The translations under genes and the position numbers were made by a program. A DNA stretch of 54,621 nucleotides. Origin: Prevotella sp. CAG:1058. Lineage in GTDB: Bacteria > Bacteroidota > Bacteroidia > Bacteroidales > Bacteroidaceae. This document shows positions 15,609 through 24,445 of the stretch, one piece after another. Location: the NCBI GenBank assembly GCA_000433175.1, contig HF986704.1, forward strand, positions 1-54,621. Direction: 5' to 3'. How positions within the stretch are numbered: the first letter of the stretch is position 1; each line of letters begins with the position of its first letter. The notes beneath the pieces are model-generated. The model was not told the origin of the DNA and did not search any database. It worked only from the letters and a program-made list of their open reading frames with translations.

Positions 15609-15616
15609 TCAGCTAA

Positions 15617-16846
15617 ATGAACACTACGGAGCTTCAAAAGGTAAAACAGCGGTACAACATTGTCGGCAACTGCGACGCGTTGAACCGGGCTCTCGATGTT
15701 GCCTTGCAGGTGGCACCGACAGACTTGTCCGTGCTTATAATAGGCGAGAGCGGTGTCGGTAAGGAAATAATACCACGTATTATCCATGACAACTCTCCGC
15801 GCCGGCGCGAGAAGTATTTTGCCATCAACTGCGGCTCCATACCCGAAGGTACGATAGACAGCGAGCTGTTCGGCCACGAAAAAGGCTCTTTCACCGGTGC
15901 GATAGGCGAGAGCGAAGGCTATTTCGGCGTGGCTAACAAGGGCACCATCTTCCTTGACGAGGTGGGCGAGCTGCCGCTTGCCACACAGGCAAGGCTGCTG
16001 AGGGTGCTCGAGACGGGCGAGTACATCCGTGTAGGCGGACAGAAGATAATGAAAACCGACGTGCGCATAGTTGCCGCCACCAACGTCAACATGCGCAAGG
16101 CAATAAGCGAGGGACGGTTCAGGGAGGACTTGTATTACCGTCTGAACACCATACCCATACAGATGCCGCCCCTGCGCGACCGTGGCGAAGACATAATACT
16201 GCTGTTCCGCCTGTTTGCCATGCAGATGGCCGACAAGTACCAACTGCCGAAAATAACCCTTACCGACGAGGCAAAAGCCGCGTTGATGAAGTACAAGTGG
16301 CCCGGCAACGTAAGGCAGCTGAAGAACATAACCGAGCAGATGTCTGTGTTGAGCGAGAAGCGTGAGATTGACGGCATGGCGATACGTAAGTTCATACCTG
16401 AAAACGTCGAGAGCACGCAGCTTGCCACGATAAGTTCCGGAGGCGGCAGCCATTCGTTCGAGAGCGAACGCGAAATATTGTACAAGATACTTTACGAACT
16501 GCGCGGCAACGTCAGCGACCTGCGCCGCGAGATGAACAGTCTCAGGAAACAGATAGACATGGCGCAGGTAAACGCCGTAGAGCGTAAGGAGCCAGGTTTC
16601 CCTGCGATAATATCAGACGGCGTGCCCGTGGCGCGTCCGGCGCAAAGGCAGGCGCCCGTGGTGCAGGATGCCGTAGCGGAGGAAATATCTGAGCTCGAGA
16701 GCCTGAACCTTGACGACTTGGGCAGGCAAATGGTAGAAAAGGCGCTCGAGCGCAACGGCGGCAACAGGAAGAAGGCGGCAAAGGAGCTTGGAATATCAGA
16801 CCGCACCCTGTATAGGAGGATTAAGCAATATGGACTTGAAAAATAA
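15617..16846 (+). CDS. Sigma-54-dependent transcriptional activator without receiver domain
   Basis: 409 aa. The AAA+ domain begins close to the N-terminus: Walker A GESGVGKE (about 44-51), the sigma-54 contact loop GSFTGA (about 92-97), Walker B TIFLDEVGE (about 113-121), then ATNVNMRKAISEGRFREDLYYRLN and the R-finger region. A linker (about 270-360) follows, and a Fis-type helix-turn-helix (GNRKKAAKELGISDRTLYRRIKQYG) at the C-terminus. There is no receiver or other sensor domain, so control must come from partner proteins or from its level. First gene of an operon with lptE, a TPR protein and secG; I recall this order from other Bacteroidetes. Overlaps lptE by 17 nt. Confidence 0.93.
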   Translation: MNTTELQKVKQRYNIVGNCDALNRALDVALQVAPTDLSVLIIGESGVGKEIIPRIIHDNSPRRREKYFAINCGSIPEGTIDSELFGHEKGSFTGAIGESEGYFGVANKGTIFLDEVGELPLATQARLLRVLETGEYIRVGGQKIMKTDVRIVAATNVNMRKAISEGRFREDLYYRLNTIPIQMPPLRDRGEDIILLFRLFAMQMADKYQLPKITLTDEAKAALMKYKWPGNVRQLKNITEQMSVLSEKREIDGMAIRKFIPENVESTQLATISSGGGSHSFESEREILYKILYELRGNVSDLRREMNSLRKQIDMAQVNAVERKEPGFPAIISDGVPVARPAQRQAPVVQDAVAEEISELESLNLDDLGRQMVEKALERNGGNRKKAAKELGISDRTLYRRIKQYGLEK

Positions 16847-17399
16847 GGTCAAATCATACACGAAGTGGCGTATTACCGGTACCGGCAGCCCGCGCTTCAG
16901 GCGGTTGTCGATGCTGGTTGCAGTCGTAATATGCCTGGTGTCGTGCAGCGTTTCATACAAGTTCAACGGTGCAAGCATCGACTATACGAAGACAAAGACC
17001 ATCCAGATAGCTGATTTCCCGATCAGGTCCAGCTACGTATGGGCGCCCATGGCAAGCATATTCAACAATGAGCTGAAAGACATCTTCGCCAACAATACGC
17101 GCCTCATACAGGTCAAGAACAACGGCGACCTGAAGATAGAGGGCGAGATAACCCAGTATTCGCAAAGGAACAAGTCTGTGACGGCTGAAGGAACGTCGGC
17201 ACAGGCTGAACTGTCAATGACGGTCAACGTAAGGTTCACAAACAACGCCAATCATAGCGAGGACTTCGAGCGGCAGTTTACTGCTACAGCTTCATTTGAG
17301 ACGACGACATCGTTTACTTCAGTACAGGAAGAGCTTGTAACGCAAATGGTTGAAGACATAACAGACCAGATATTCAATGCGACGGTTGCTAACTGGTAA
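16830..17399 (+). CDS. lptE: LPS-assembly lipoprotein LptE family
   Basis: 189 aa. I chose the ATG at 16830 because a rare strong Shine-Dalgarno (AGGAGGA, 16815-16821) precedes it. It overlaps the activator gene by 17 nt. After a basic N-terminus (residues 1-26) there is a lipobox, MLVAVVICLVSC, with Cys39. The mature part (VSYKFNGASIDYTKTKTIQIADFPIRS; KIEGEITQYS; a C-terminal amphipathic helix EELVTQMVEDITDQIF) fits Bacteroidetes LptE, the lipoprotein that plugs the LptD barrel and helps deliver LPS to the outer leaflet. The assignment rests on overall pattern and gene order, not on a catalytic motif. Confidence 0.85.
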   Translation: MDLKNKVKSYTKWRITGTGSPRFRRLSMLVAVVICLVSCSVSYKFNGASIDYTKTKTIQIADFPIRSSYVWAPMASIFNNELKDIFANNTRLIQVKNNGDLKIEGEITQYSQRNKSVTAEGTSAQAELSMTVNVRFTNNANHSEDFERQFTATASFETTTSFTSVQEELVTQMVEDITDQIFNATVANW

Positions 17400-17414
17400 G
17401 CCTTAAATAAGCCT

Positions 17415-18185
17415 ATGGATTTAGAGCAATTGATAAAACATCCGGAACTGATGGATAAGGAAACGCTGTACGATTTGCGTTCTCTTCTTGCTTTATATCC
17501 GTATTTCCAGACAGCTCGTTTGCTGCTGTTGCAGAACCTGTATCTGCTCCACGACCCTTCTTTCGACGAGGAATTAAGGCGCTCGGCCGTATATGTGACC
17601 GACCGCAAGGTGGTGTTCAACCTTGTCGAGGCCGCACATTACAGGTTGCGCATGGCCGAGAAGGAAAAGCAGAAGCAAGCTGCCGTGAAGGAGAAGGATG
17701 GCAGCGGTGGCAGCCGTACGATATCGCTCATCGACCAGTTCCTTGACTCAATACCAGCCGATACGGAAGAGGTAAAGGACAAGGAAACACGCAAGAAGCG
17801 CAAGCCTACACCGGCAGACGCGGCAATAGACTATGTTGCGTATTTGCTTGAATCAGAGAGTGATGACGAATCCAATGCGTCAGACGAGAGTCCTGCAATG
17901 AAGGGACAAGACCTTATCGACAATTTCATAAACAACGAGAACGGAAAGATAGAGCTCAAGGACGAGCCTGAGTATCTGCCCGAACTTGAAGGCAGTGAGA
18001 AAAAAGAAGGCGATGAGAAATATTTTACAGAGACTTTAGCCCAGATTTACATAAAGCAGGGGCGATATTCAAAGGCTTTGGAAATTATTAAGCGTTTAAA
18101 TTTGAATTATCCAAAAAAAAATGCTTACTTTGCAGACCAAATCCGATTTTTGGAAAAACTGATAATAAATAATAAATATAAATAA
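17415..18185 (+). CDS. Conserved TPR-like protein of the lptE-secG operon
   Basis: 256 aa, no signal peptide or membrane helix. The N-terminal half is helical (MDKETLYDLRSLLALYPYFQTARLL, about 13-37). A charged, Lys/Glu/Asp-rich and probably disordered middle (about 85-185) follows. The C-terminal TPR-like pair (YFTETLAQIYIKQGRYSKALEIIKRLNLNYP, about 202-232) is typical. The name of the family and its function are unknown to me. The gene lies between lptE (15 bp) and secG (5 bp) and is surely co-transcribed. Because both neighbours act in envelope export, an accessory role there is possible but unproven. Confidence 0.8.
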   Translation: MDLEQLIKHPELMDKETLYDLRSLLALYPYFQTARLLLLQNLYLLHDPSFDEELRRSAVYVTDRKVVFNLVEAAHYRLRMAEKEKQKQAAVKEKDGSGGSRTISLIDQFLDSIPADTEEVKDKETRKKRKPTPADAAIDYVAYLLESESDDESNASDESPAMKGQDLIDNFINNENGKIELKDEPEYLPELEGSEKKEGDEKYFTETLAQIYIKQGRYSKALEIIKRLNLNYPKKNAYFADQIRFLEKLIINNKYK

Positions 18186-18190
18186 AGACA

Positions 18191-18610
18191 ATGTACACAT
18201 TATTTGTAATCTTAATCGTACTGGTGGCACTGCTGATGATAGGAATAGTGCTGATACAGGAATCAAAAGGTGGAGGACTTGCATCCAACTTCTCATCTTC
18301 AAACCAAATCATGGGTGTCCGCAAGACTACGGATGTCATTGAAAAGACAACTTGGGGACTTGCCATCGCAATGGTAATTCTGAGCGTAATCTGTGCTTAT
18401 GTTGCTCCGAAGGCAACCACATCGGAGAGCGTTATAGAAAGAAACGCAACCGAACAGCAGCAGACCAATCCTAACAATCTGCCTGGATTTGGCGCCAGCC
18501 AGACAAAGCAGGCTGCTCCGGCTAAGCAGGCCGCTCCTGCTAAGCAGGCCGCTCCTGCTGAAGGAACTGCAAATCAGGCTCCGCAAGCTCCTAAGACACC
18601 TGCAAAATAA
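18191..18610 (+). CDS. secG: Protein translocase subunit SecG
   Basis: 139 aa. Two membrane helices (LFVILIVLVALLMIGIVLI, about 4-22, and WGLAIAMVILSVICAYVAP, about 57-75) flank the conserved cytoplasmic loop QESKGGGLASNFSSSNQIMGVRKTTDVIEK. SecG supports SecA-driven export through SecYE. The C-terminal tail (about 80-139) is Pro/Ala/Gln/Lys-rich and contains three exact-phase copies of KQAAPA encoded by an 18-bp tandem repeat (18506-18559), so tail length may vary between strains. Last gene of the operon. Confidence 0.95.
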   Translation: MYTLFVILIVLVALLMIGIVLIQESKGGGLASNFSSSNQIMGVRKTTDVIEKTTWGLAIAMVILSVICAYVAPKATTSESVIERNATEQQQTNPNNLPGFGASQTKQAAPAKQAAPAKQAAPAEGTANQAPQAPKTPAK

Positions 18611-18628
18611 TTAAAAAACGAAAAAAGT

Positions 18629-18663
18629 ACGGGATTTATTTGGCGGAATCGAATAAATCCCGT
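18629..18663. other. 12-bp perfect inverted repeat overlapping the tRNA-His promoter
   Basis: ACGGGATTTATT (18629-18640) and AATAAATCCCGT (18652-18663), 11-nt spacer. The arms overlap the -33 TTTG (18639-18642) and touch the first base of the -7 box. It could be an operator or the terminator of secG; there is no U-tract. Confidence 0.7.
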
Positions 18664-18670
18664 ATCTTTG
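18639..18670 (+). promoter_or_regulatory. tRNA-His promoter
   Basis: TTTG 18639-18642, 20 bp, TATCTTTG 18663-18670; the tRNA begins about 33 nt downstream. Confidence 0.75.
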
Positions 18671-18703
18671 CACCGCCTTAAGAGATAAGGCATTTATAAC
18701 ACG

Positions 18704-18777
18704 GTGGATGTAGTTCAGTTGGTTAGAGCGTCAGATTGTGGTTCTGAATGTCGTGGGTTCGAGCCCCACCCTCCACC
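18704..18777 (+). tRNA. tRNA-His (GTG)
   Basis: The cloverleaf is complete: D arm TAGTTCAGTTGGTTAGAGC, anticodon stem TCAGA/TCTGA with loop TTGTGGT (anticodon GTG), T arm GTGGG-TTCGAGC-CCCAC. The G at 18703 can act as the G-1 typical of tRNA-His, opposite C73. No CCA is encoded. The acceptor stem has one T6/C67 mismatch (GTGGATG against CCTCCAC). Confidence 0.95.
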
Positions 18778-18790
18778 CTTCAATAAAAAA

Positions 18791-18824
18791 GCGGAAATCC
18801 TTTATAAGGTTTTCCGGTTTTTTT
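18791..18824 (+). terminator. tRNA-His terminator
   Basis: CGGAAA..CCTTATAAGG-like inner stem..TTTCCG followed by a T run (GGTTTTTTT). Confidence 0.7.
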
Positions 18825-19050
18825 ATGCTATCGAATCAAAGATGTATTTTAGAGCGGTAAATATCGGCCTGCTGAAGGTGTGATAAAGGTTGTTTGTTGG
18901 TTGTAGGTATTAGTTCTGCTGCATTGTCCTACTTGTGTAATGCTGTCTCGAATACAGGCTAAAGTTTCGTCTGTTAATGATGTATGTCAATTTTTGGCCC
19001 GAATTGGCAAGTAATGGTATGCGTCAGTGGAAACGATTGAAATATTGCTT
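18825..19050. other. Intergenic stretch, nothing recognised
   Basis: No ORF, repeat or structured RNA could be supported between the tRNA terminator and the kup promoter. No c-di-AMP riboswitch-like element was seen. Confidence 0.5.
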
Positions 19051-19058
19051 TATATTTG
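19051..19058 (+). promoter_or_regulatory. kup -7 box
   Basis: TATATTTG 47 nt before the ATG at 19105; the -33 region is poor. Confidence 0.5.
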
Positions 19059-19104
19059 CAGCGCGTAAAAAGAGATTAATAATATAATAACAAACTAACG
19101 TTTT

Positions 19105-21090
19105 ATGGCAAGAACATTACACGACGGTACATCCCAGACGATGAATAAGGTCGGGTTTGCCGGGTTGCTTGTTACATTGGGTATTGTTTTCGGCGATATA
19201 GGAACGTCGCCGCTTTATGTAATGAAAGCTATTGTAAACACGGGCGAGACGCTTGACACCAATTATGTCTTGGGCGCGCTCTCGTGCATTATTTGGACGC
19301 TGACCATCCAAACTACGATAAAGTATGTGTTGGTAGCCCTTAATGCCGACAACAACGGCGAGGGAGGCATACTTGCGCTCTACGCCCTTCTGCGAAAACA
19401 CAGGAGGAAGTGGATTTACATAATAGCCATAATAGGGGCGGGCACGTTGCTTGCCGATGGCATAATTACCCCTGCCATTACTGTAACCACTGCGATAGAG
19501 GGACTTAGGGGCATCGACCCGGAATTGCCAGTAATCCCAATCACCCTTGGCATTATTACGGTAATATTTTTCGTACAGCGTTTCGGCACGGAGCATATCG
19601 GACGGCCGTTCGGTGTGTTCATGCTGCTTTGGTTCCTATTGCTGGGCATTGTTGGCACAATCGGCCTGGTGGCTTGTCCCCAGGTGTTGAAGGCTTTCAA
19701 CCCTTATTATGCTATATGCTTGCTGATTGAGTCGCCGCATTGGTTTCTCATACTTGGTGCGGTGTTCCTTTGTACTACGGGTGCCGAAGCCTTGTATTCC
19801 GACTTGGGTCACTGCGGCAAGCGCAACATCACGATAAGTTGGATATTTGTAAAGTCAATGCTCATCCTGAATTATCTCGGACAGGGCGCATGGGTGCTGT
19901 CAAATCCGGACATGGCTGTTGGCCATGAAAATCCGTTCTACGCCATTATGCCTCAAGGCATATTGCTCTTTTCAATCGTAATGGCAACCGGGGCGGCCAT
20001 CGTGGCAAGCCAGGCCCTCATAAGCGGCTCGTTCTCGATATTGAGTGAAGCCATGAACTTGAGGTTCTGGCCGCGCATGCGCATCAAGCATCCTACAAAC
20101 GTGAAAGGGCAGCTGTTCATCCCGATGGTGAACCTTGCAATGTACATAGGAGTGGTTTTCACCGTGTTGCTGTTCCGTGACTCAAGCCACATGGAAGCGG
20201 CTTACGGTCTTGCCATTACCATAACCATGCTGATGACGACACAGCTGTTGGGCTTCTATTTGCGCATGCGTGGCGTCTCACGTGCGTTGACCGTGCTTTT
20301 TGTGGGCGGTTATTGTGTGATTGAAGGAATTTTCCTCGCTGCCAATTTGTCGAAGTTCGTAGCCGGCGGTTGGTTTACATTGCTTATCGGAGGATTGATT
20401 TGTTTCATAATGTTCGTGTGGGTGGGGGCGCAGAAGATACGCCGCCGCTACATGTCGACCAGGCGTTTGAGCGATTATTACGGAATTATCTCCGATATTA
20501 AGGCCGACGAGAGCATACCTAAGTACGCTTCAAATCTTGTCTATGTCAACCACGCGCACAAGGACGGGTGTGTGGACGACAAGTTGCTGTATTCAATAAT
20601 CAACAAGCAACCCAAACGCGCCGACCATTACTGGCTGATTAACCTTGAGTTTGTCGATACGCCCGACACGCTCGAGTACACCTGCTCCACATTGATAAAG
20701 GATACATTGTTCAGCGTCAACATGCGCATAGGCTTCCGCATAGAGCCACGTGTAAGCCTTTACCTGAGGCAGGTCGTTGAAGACCTTGTTGCCGACGGCG
20801 AACTGGAACTTACGAGTTCTTATCCTTCTTTACGTAAGAACAAGATACCCGGCGACTTCTGTTTCATCATTATTCATAGGATATATTATCCTGAAGATTC
20901 ACGCGACCGTAAACAAAACCTGCTGATGAGCCTTTATGCCCTTATCCGCAGGATTGGTATTGGAGAGCCTAACGCATTGGGACTTGACACGTCGGTCGTA
21001 GTTGTGGAGCGTGTTCCGCTGATAATTGCAAACAGGGCACGGAACGCACAACGCATAGTCAAGGTTTCTGAAGACGACAGCGAAGAATAA
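19105..21090 (+). CDS. kup: KUP-family potassium uptake protein
   Basis: 661 aa. The first membrane helix carries the KUP signature GIVFGDIGTSPLYV (about 26-39), followed by NADNNGEGGILALYALL (about 79-95) and the GTLLADGIITPAITV region (about 113-127). About twelve membrane helices occupy residues 15-450. The C-terminal 200 residues form the soluble domain typical of the family (NLVYVNHAHKDGCVDDKLLYSI onward). The protein imports K+ with protons across the inner membrane. An internal Met (residue 13) is an alternative start. Monocistronic, with its own promoter and a strong terminator. Confidence 0.95.
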   Translation: MARTLHDGTSQTMNKVGFAGLLVTLGIVFGDIGTSPLYVMKAIVNTGETLDTNYVLGALSCIIWTLTIQTTIKYVLVALNADNNGEGGILALYALLRKHRRKWIYIIAIIGAGTLLADGIITPAITVTTAIEGLRGIDPELPVIPITLGIITVIFFVQRFGTEHIGRPFGVFMLLWFLLLGIVGTIGLVACPQVLKAFNPYYAICLLIESPHWFLILGAVFLCTTGAEALYSDLGHCGKRNITISWIFVKSMLILNYLGQGAWVLSNPDMAVGHENPFYAIMPQGILLFSIVMATGAAIVASQALISGSFSILSEAMNLRFWPRMRIKHPTNVKGQLFIPMVNLAMYIGVVFTVLLFRDSSHMEAAYGLAITITMLMTTQLLGFYLRMRGVSRALTVLFVGGYCVIEGIFLAANLSKFVAGGWFTLLIGGLICFIMFVWVGAQKIRRRYMSTRRLSDYYGIISDIKADESIPKYASNLVYVNHAHKDGCVDDKLLYSIINKQPKRADHYWLINLEFVDTPDTLEYTCSTLIKDTLFSVNMRIGFRIEPRVSLYLRQVVEDLVADGELELTSSYPSLRKNKIPGDFCFIIIHRIYYPEDSRDRKQNLLMSLYALIRRIGIGEPNALGLDTSVVVVERVPLIIANRARNAQRIVKVSEDDSEE

Positions 21091-21113
21091 GCAGAGTTAG
21101 CGGTATTTGTAAA

Positions 21114-21170
21114 GAGGAGATTCAGACTTTCAGCCATTGGTTGTTTCTTTAGGTCTGAGTCTCCTCTTTC
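21114..21170 (+). terminator. kup terminator
   Basis: GAGGAGATTCAGAC pairs with GTCTGAGTCTCCTC (one G-T wobble), followed by TTTCTTTTTTC. Confidence 0.85.
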
Positions 21171-21590
21171 TTTTTTCTTTGTTTAAATACCGGTTGATTT
21201 TTGCTGTAAAACGCTTGTAGCTTTTTTACCATGTCAAAAAATCGTAATTGAAACGCATTATAATATTTGCATACAATCGGTGTGAATGCTTTTCCGTAAT
21301 AAATCGCAAGCAAAATAATGCGTATTGGTCTTAAATCATAAACTTGCTGTTTGCAATGCAAAACTCGGCTGTTTTTCATACGAAAGCAGCCGTTTTGTTG
21401 GTCGTAAACAAGCGGTTTGTTATGGATAACCAGACATTTGTTGTGATGTAAATAATTTACTTGATACTTGTTTCACTTTCCTCTTAATTTCGCAATCTGT
21501 TATTTTTACTAAAAAGCTCTTTTAATGCGCAGATTTCATGCTTTTATCGGATTTATATTGAAAAACTGTCGTCATATTTAAATAAAAATG
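21171..21590. other. AT-rich intergenic region of 420 bp, no gene seen
   Basis: No frame with a plausible start and context. One small hairpin (CGGCTG...CAGCCG, about 21372-21394). No member of the 22-bp repeat family. Confidence 0.5.
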
Positions 21591-21591
21591 C

Positions 21592-21599
21592 TAATTTTG
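21592..21599 (+). promoter_or_regulatory. -7 box of the glycosyltransferase gene
   Basis: TAATTTTG about 28 nt before the start codon; no exact -33 TTTG. Confidence 0.5.
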
Positions 21600-21626
21600 C
21601 AGTATGTAAACCTCTAGTAAGTAAGC

Positions 21627-22376
21627 ATGATGAACAAAAGTGACAGCATCGTAATTATTCCGACATACAACGAGAAAGAGAATATCGAGAAAATAATCCG
21701 TGCGGTATTCAATCTTGAAAAGTGCTTCCATATTCTTGTAATTGACGACGGTTCGCCAGACGGGACGGCGGCCATCGTGCATCGTCTGATTGACAATGAG
21801 TTCGGTGACAGGTTGTTCATCATTGAACGTAGCGGAAAGCTTGGACTTGGAACTGCCTATATAACGGGCTTCAAGTGGTCGTTGGCCCATGGTTACGACT
21901 ATATTTTCGAGATGGATGCTGACTTCAGCCATGACCCGAATGACTTGCCGCGCCTTTATTCGGCTTGCCATGACGAGGGTTACGATGTTGCTATCGGTTC
22001 GAGGTATGTCAGTGGGGTTAATGTCGTGAATTGGCCGATTGGACGTGTCCTGATGAGTTATTTTGCTTCAAAATATGTGAGGTTTGTTACCGGTTTCAAG
22101 GTTCACGATACAACGGCCGGCTTCAAGTGTTATCGCCGTAAGGTGCTTGAGACTATCGAGCTTGACAAGATCAGGTTCAAGGGATATGGCTTCCAGATTG
22201 AGATGAAATACACCGCCTATAAGATAGGTTTCAAGATAAAGGAGGTGCCGGTAATTTTCGTGAACAGGCGCGAAGGCGTGTCGAAGATGAGCGGTGGCAT
22301 ATTCGGCGAGGCGTTCTTCGGTGTCATGCGGTTGCGTTGGGACGGGTGGACCCGTAAATATCCTAAAATCAGCTAA
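21627..22376 (+). CDS. Polyprenol-phosphate mannosyltransferase-like GT2 glycosyltransferase
   Basis: 249 aa, soluble GT-A fold of the DPM1 type. The N-terminus IVIIPTYNEKENIEKII (about 8-24) and ILVIDDGSPDGTAAIV (about 36-51) bind the sugar nucleotide; the DxD-type metal site is EMDADFSHDP (about 95-104). GSRYVSGVNVVNWP and TAGFKCYRRKVLE complete the family pattern. The likely reaction is transfer of a hexose (mannose) from GDP to polyprenyl phosphate at the inner membrane, giving a donor for periplasmic glycosylation; donor specificity is inferred. A second ATG at 21630 is equally possible. An acyltransferase gene follows 31 bp downstream. Confidence 0.9.
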   Translation: MMNKSDSIVIIPTYNEKENIEKIIRAVFNLEKCFHILVIDDGSPDGTAAIVHRLIDNEFGDRLFIIERSGKLGLGTAYITGFKWSLAHGYDYIFEMDADFSHDPNDLPRLYSACHDEGYDVAIGSRYVSGVNVVNWPIGRVLMSYFASKYVRFVTGFKVHDTTAGFKCYRRKVLETIELDKIRFKGYGFQIEMKYTAYKIGFKIKEVPVIFVNRREGVSKMSGGIFGEAFFGVMRLRWDGWTRKYPKIS

Positions 22377-22407
22377 TTGGTTGAATAACGAAAAACGTTT
22401 CATTACA

Positions 22408-23142
22408 ATGAAATACATATATCGAGTTTACCAGATTTTCATTGCTTTACCGATAGTAATATTCCTTACGATATTGACTTCAGTCGTAACGAGTATCGGC
22501 TGTACTCTCGGCAATGGCCACTTTTGGGGTTATTATCCGCCAGTGATATGGTCTACATTGGTGCTGAAGGTGCTTCTGCTGCCGGTTGAGGTCAAAGGAC
22601 GCGAGAATTTAAAACACGGCGAGTCTTACGTTTTTGTTAGCAACCATCAGGGCTCTTTTGATATTTTCCTGATATTCGGACATCTTCGCCGCAACTTCAA
22701 GTGGATGATGAAACGCCAGTTGCGTAAGATTCCGTTTGTAGGCTTTGCATGCGAGAAGTCGCATCAGATATTTGTCGACAAACGCGGACCTAGCAAGGTT
22801 AAGGAGACATACGACAAGGCGCGCATGACCCTGAAAAACGGAATGAGCGTTGTTGTATTCCCGGAAGGCTCGCGTACTTATACGGGACGCATGGGAACAT
22901 TCAAGCGTGGCGCATACATGCTGGCGGACGAACTGCAGTTGCCTGTAGTGCCGCTTACTATCAACGGTTCGTTTGACGTGCTGCCGCGTACAAGCAAATG
23001 GTATTGGGTACGCCGCCGCAAGCTGACGCTAACCATACACGCACCGATTTATCCACAATCGCAAGGAGCCGATAACATAAGCCGTTTAATGGACGAGAGT
23101 TATAAGGCAATACATTCAGGTTTGGTGGAAAAGTACAAGTAA
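22408..23142 (+). CDS. 1-acyl-sn-glycerol-3-phosphate acyltransferase (PlsC family)
   Basis: 244 aa. I chose the start at 22408 (MKYIYRVYQIF); the frame is open further upstream but overlaps the previous gene. An N-terminal membrane helix (LPIVIFLTILTSVVTSIG) is followed by the acyltransferase box NHQGSFD (79-85, NHX4D), KWMMKRQLRKIPFVG (substrate region) and FPEGSRT (151-157), then PVVPLTINGS. The protein adds the sn-2 acyl chain to lysophosphatidate in phospholipid synthesis at the inner membrane, or an analogous acceptor. Co-transcribed with the glycosyltransferase gene. Confidence 0.92.
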   Translation: MKYIYRVYQIFIALPIVIFLTILTSVVTSIGCTLGNGHFWGYYPPVIWSTLVLKVLLLPVEVKGRENLKHGESYVFVSNHQGSFDIFLIFGHLRRNFKWMMKRQLRKIPFVGFACEKSHQIFVDKRGPSKVKETYDKARMTLKNGMSVVVFPEGSRTYTGRMGTFKRGAYMLADELQLPVVPLTINGSFDVLPRTSKWYWVRRRKLTLTIHAPIYPQSQGADNISRLMDESYKAIHSGLVEKYK

Positions 23143-23163
23143 TAATAATTATTATATAATTAT

Positions 23164-23205
23164 AAACGGCTCCCGCAGTTGCCATAAGCCTGCGGGAGCC
23201 GTTTT
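23164..23205. terminator. Bidirectional terminator
   Basis: AAACGGCTCCCGCA / TGCGGGAGCCGTTTT, a 14-bp stem between the convergent PlsC-like and metallophosphoesterase genes, with a T run on both strands. Confidence 0.85.
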
Positions 23206-23224
23206 CGTATCAGTGCCGATGCTG

Positions 23225-24391
23225 CTATTTCCTGTGCAGTGTTATTACGACAATTTCGTTGCTTACGCCGAGCCTGAAAGGAATGAAGCCACCCATGCCG
23301 GCTGTAACGTTTATCGCACGGTTGCCTTCGTGGTACATGCCGAACCATTCCTTATAATTAATTTCAGCCGGCGAATGGCCGAATACGGCCATTTGTCCTG
23401 CATGCGTATGTCCGCTTAACGTAAGTTGTGCGTTGCTTTGAGGCAGTATCTTCTTGCGCCACGATGTCGGGTCGTGCTCGAGCATTATAACGAATGCGTT
23501 GCCTTTGATGCCGGCAATCGTCCTCTTTACGTCTCCTTTTTGAGGGAATCTCTTGCCGCCGTCGTTCTCCATGCCTGCTATTACTATGGAGTCGTTGCCG
23601 CGCCTGATTACGCAATTACTGTTAAGCAGCAAGTCCCAGCCCATCTGGCGTTCAAGGCTTATAAGTTCCCTCTCGTTTGCAATTTTTGTATTCCGGTCAG
23701 CCTTTATGTATCCTGAATAGTCGTGGTTGCCCAAAACGGAGAATACTCCGTCTTTGGCTGTTATACGGCTTAAAGTTGGCATGAAGGGATAAATCTCCTT
23801 TGGCTCCATGTTTTGCAGGTCGCCTGTAAATACCACCATGTCAGCCTGTTGTGCGTTAATGCTGTCGATAGCCTTTTCAAGTACGCTGGCGTACACCGTT
23901 CCGTAAGTTCCTACATGCGCGTCGCTGAAATGTACAATCTTGTATCCGTCAAAAGCGGCAGGCAGGTCGGCCGAGTAGTAGTCCTCGTGCCTGACCTCAA
24001 ATTTCTTGAATCCTATTGTTGCTCCGTATATTACGTACGCATCCACAACAAGGGCCAGAACTAGTCCTACGAGGTTTCCCCAGTTGTTTTTCGTATGGTG
24101 GAAACGACAATGTGCCCACCCGAGGAACGAGCAAAGGGCGAATATGAACTTCGGAGTTATAAGTACTCCCAAGAGCAGCAGATAGATGTGCAGCAACGCG
24201 AGGATTTCTGGTGCGAAGTTCTTGTCGCATGCAAGCACAATGGTGTAAACGAACATGAACGCTCCCGGAAGCCACCACAACACCCTTTGCCACCACAGGT
24301 ATCGTGTGCGACGGCGCAGGAAACGGCGGTCGAGATAAATGTCGGGCAGGGTGATGAACAATAGCAGGTATATGAAGATGCGTGCAATCAT
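23225..24391 (-). CDS. Membrane-anchored metallophosphoesterase (YkuE/YaeI-like)
   Basis: 388 aa. The N-terminal 130 residues hold about four membrane helices. The calcineurin-like phosphoesterase domain follows, with metal motifs SDAHVG (about 162), GDLQN (about 194), GNHDYSG (about 222), and GHTHAGQ (about 330). Such enzymes hydrolyse phosphoesters; YkuE/YaeI/LpxH relatives act on lipid substrates, but the substrate here is unknown. The gene stands 54 bp downstream of dihydroorotase in the same direction; a weak GGCCGG/CCGGCC hairpin (24412-24436) in the gap may reduce read-through. Confidence 0.88.
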   Translation of the reverse strand: MIARIFIYLLLFITLPDIYLDRRFLRRRTRYLWWQRVLWWLPGAFMFVYTIVLACDKNFAPEILALLHIYLLLLGVLITPKFIFALCSFLGWAHCRFHHTKNNWGNLVGLVLALVVDAYVIYGATIGFKKFEVRHEDYYSADLPAAFDGYKIVHFSDAHVGTYGTVYASVLEKAIDSINAQQADMVVFTGDLQNMEPKEIYPFMPTLSRITAKDGVFSVLGNHDYSGYIKADRNTKIANERELISLERQMGWDLLLNSNCVIRRGNDSIVIAGMENDGGKRFPQKGDVKRTIAGIKGNAFVIMLEHDPTSWRKKILPQSNAQLTLSGHTHAGQMAVFGHSPAEINYKEWFGMYHEGNRAINVTAGMGGFIPFRLGVSNEIVVITLHRK

Positions 24392-24445
24392 TTTGTGTCT
24401 TTGGTTATGATGGCCGGTCTTTTGTTAATGCCGGCCTTTCGGGTA

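Noticed and set aside
18825..19104. Riboswitch ahead of kup
   Set aside because: No conserved motif or stable nested helices could be identified by eye.
24411..24437. Terminator between pyrC and the phosphoesterase
   Set aside because: Only a 6-bp stem with a long loop and a short T run; not strong enough for a separate call.
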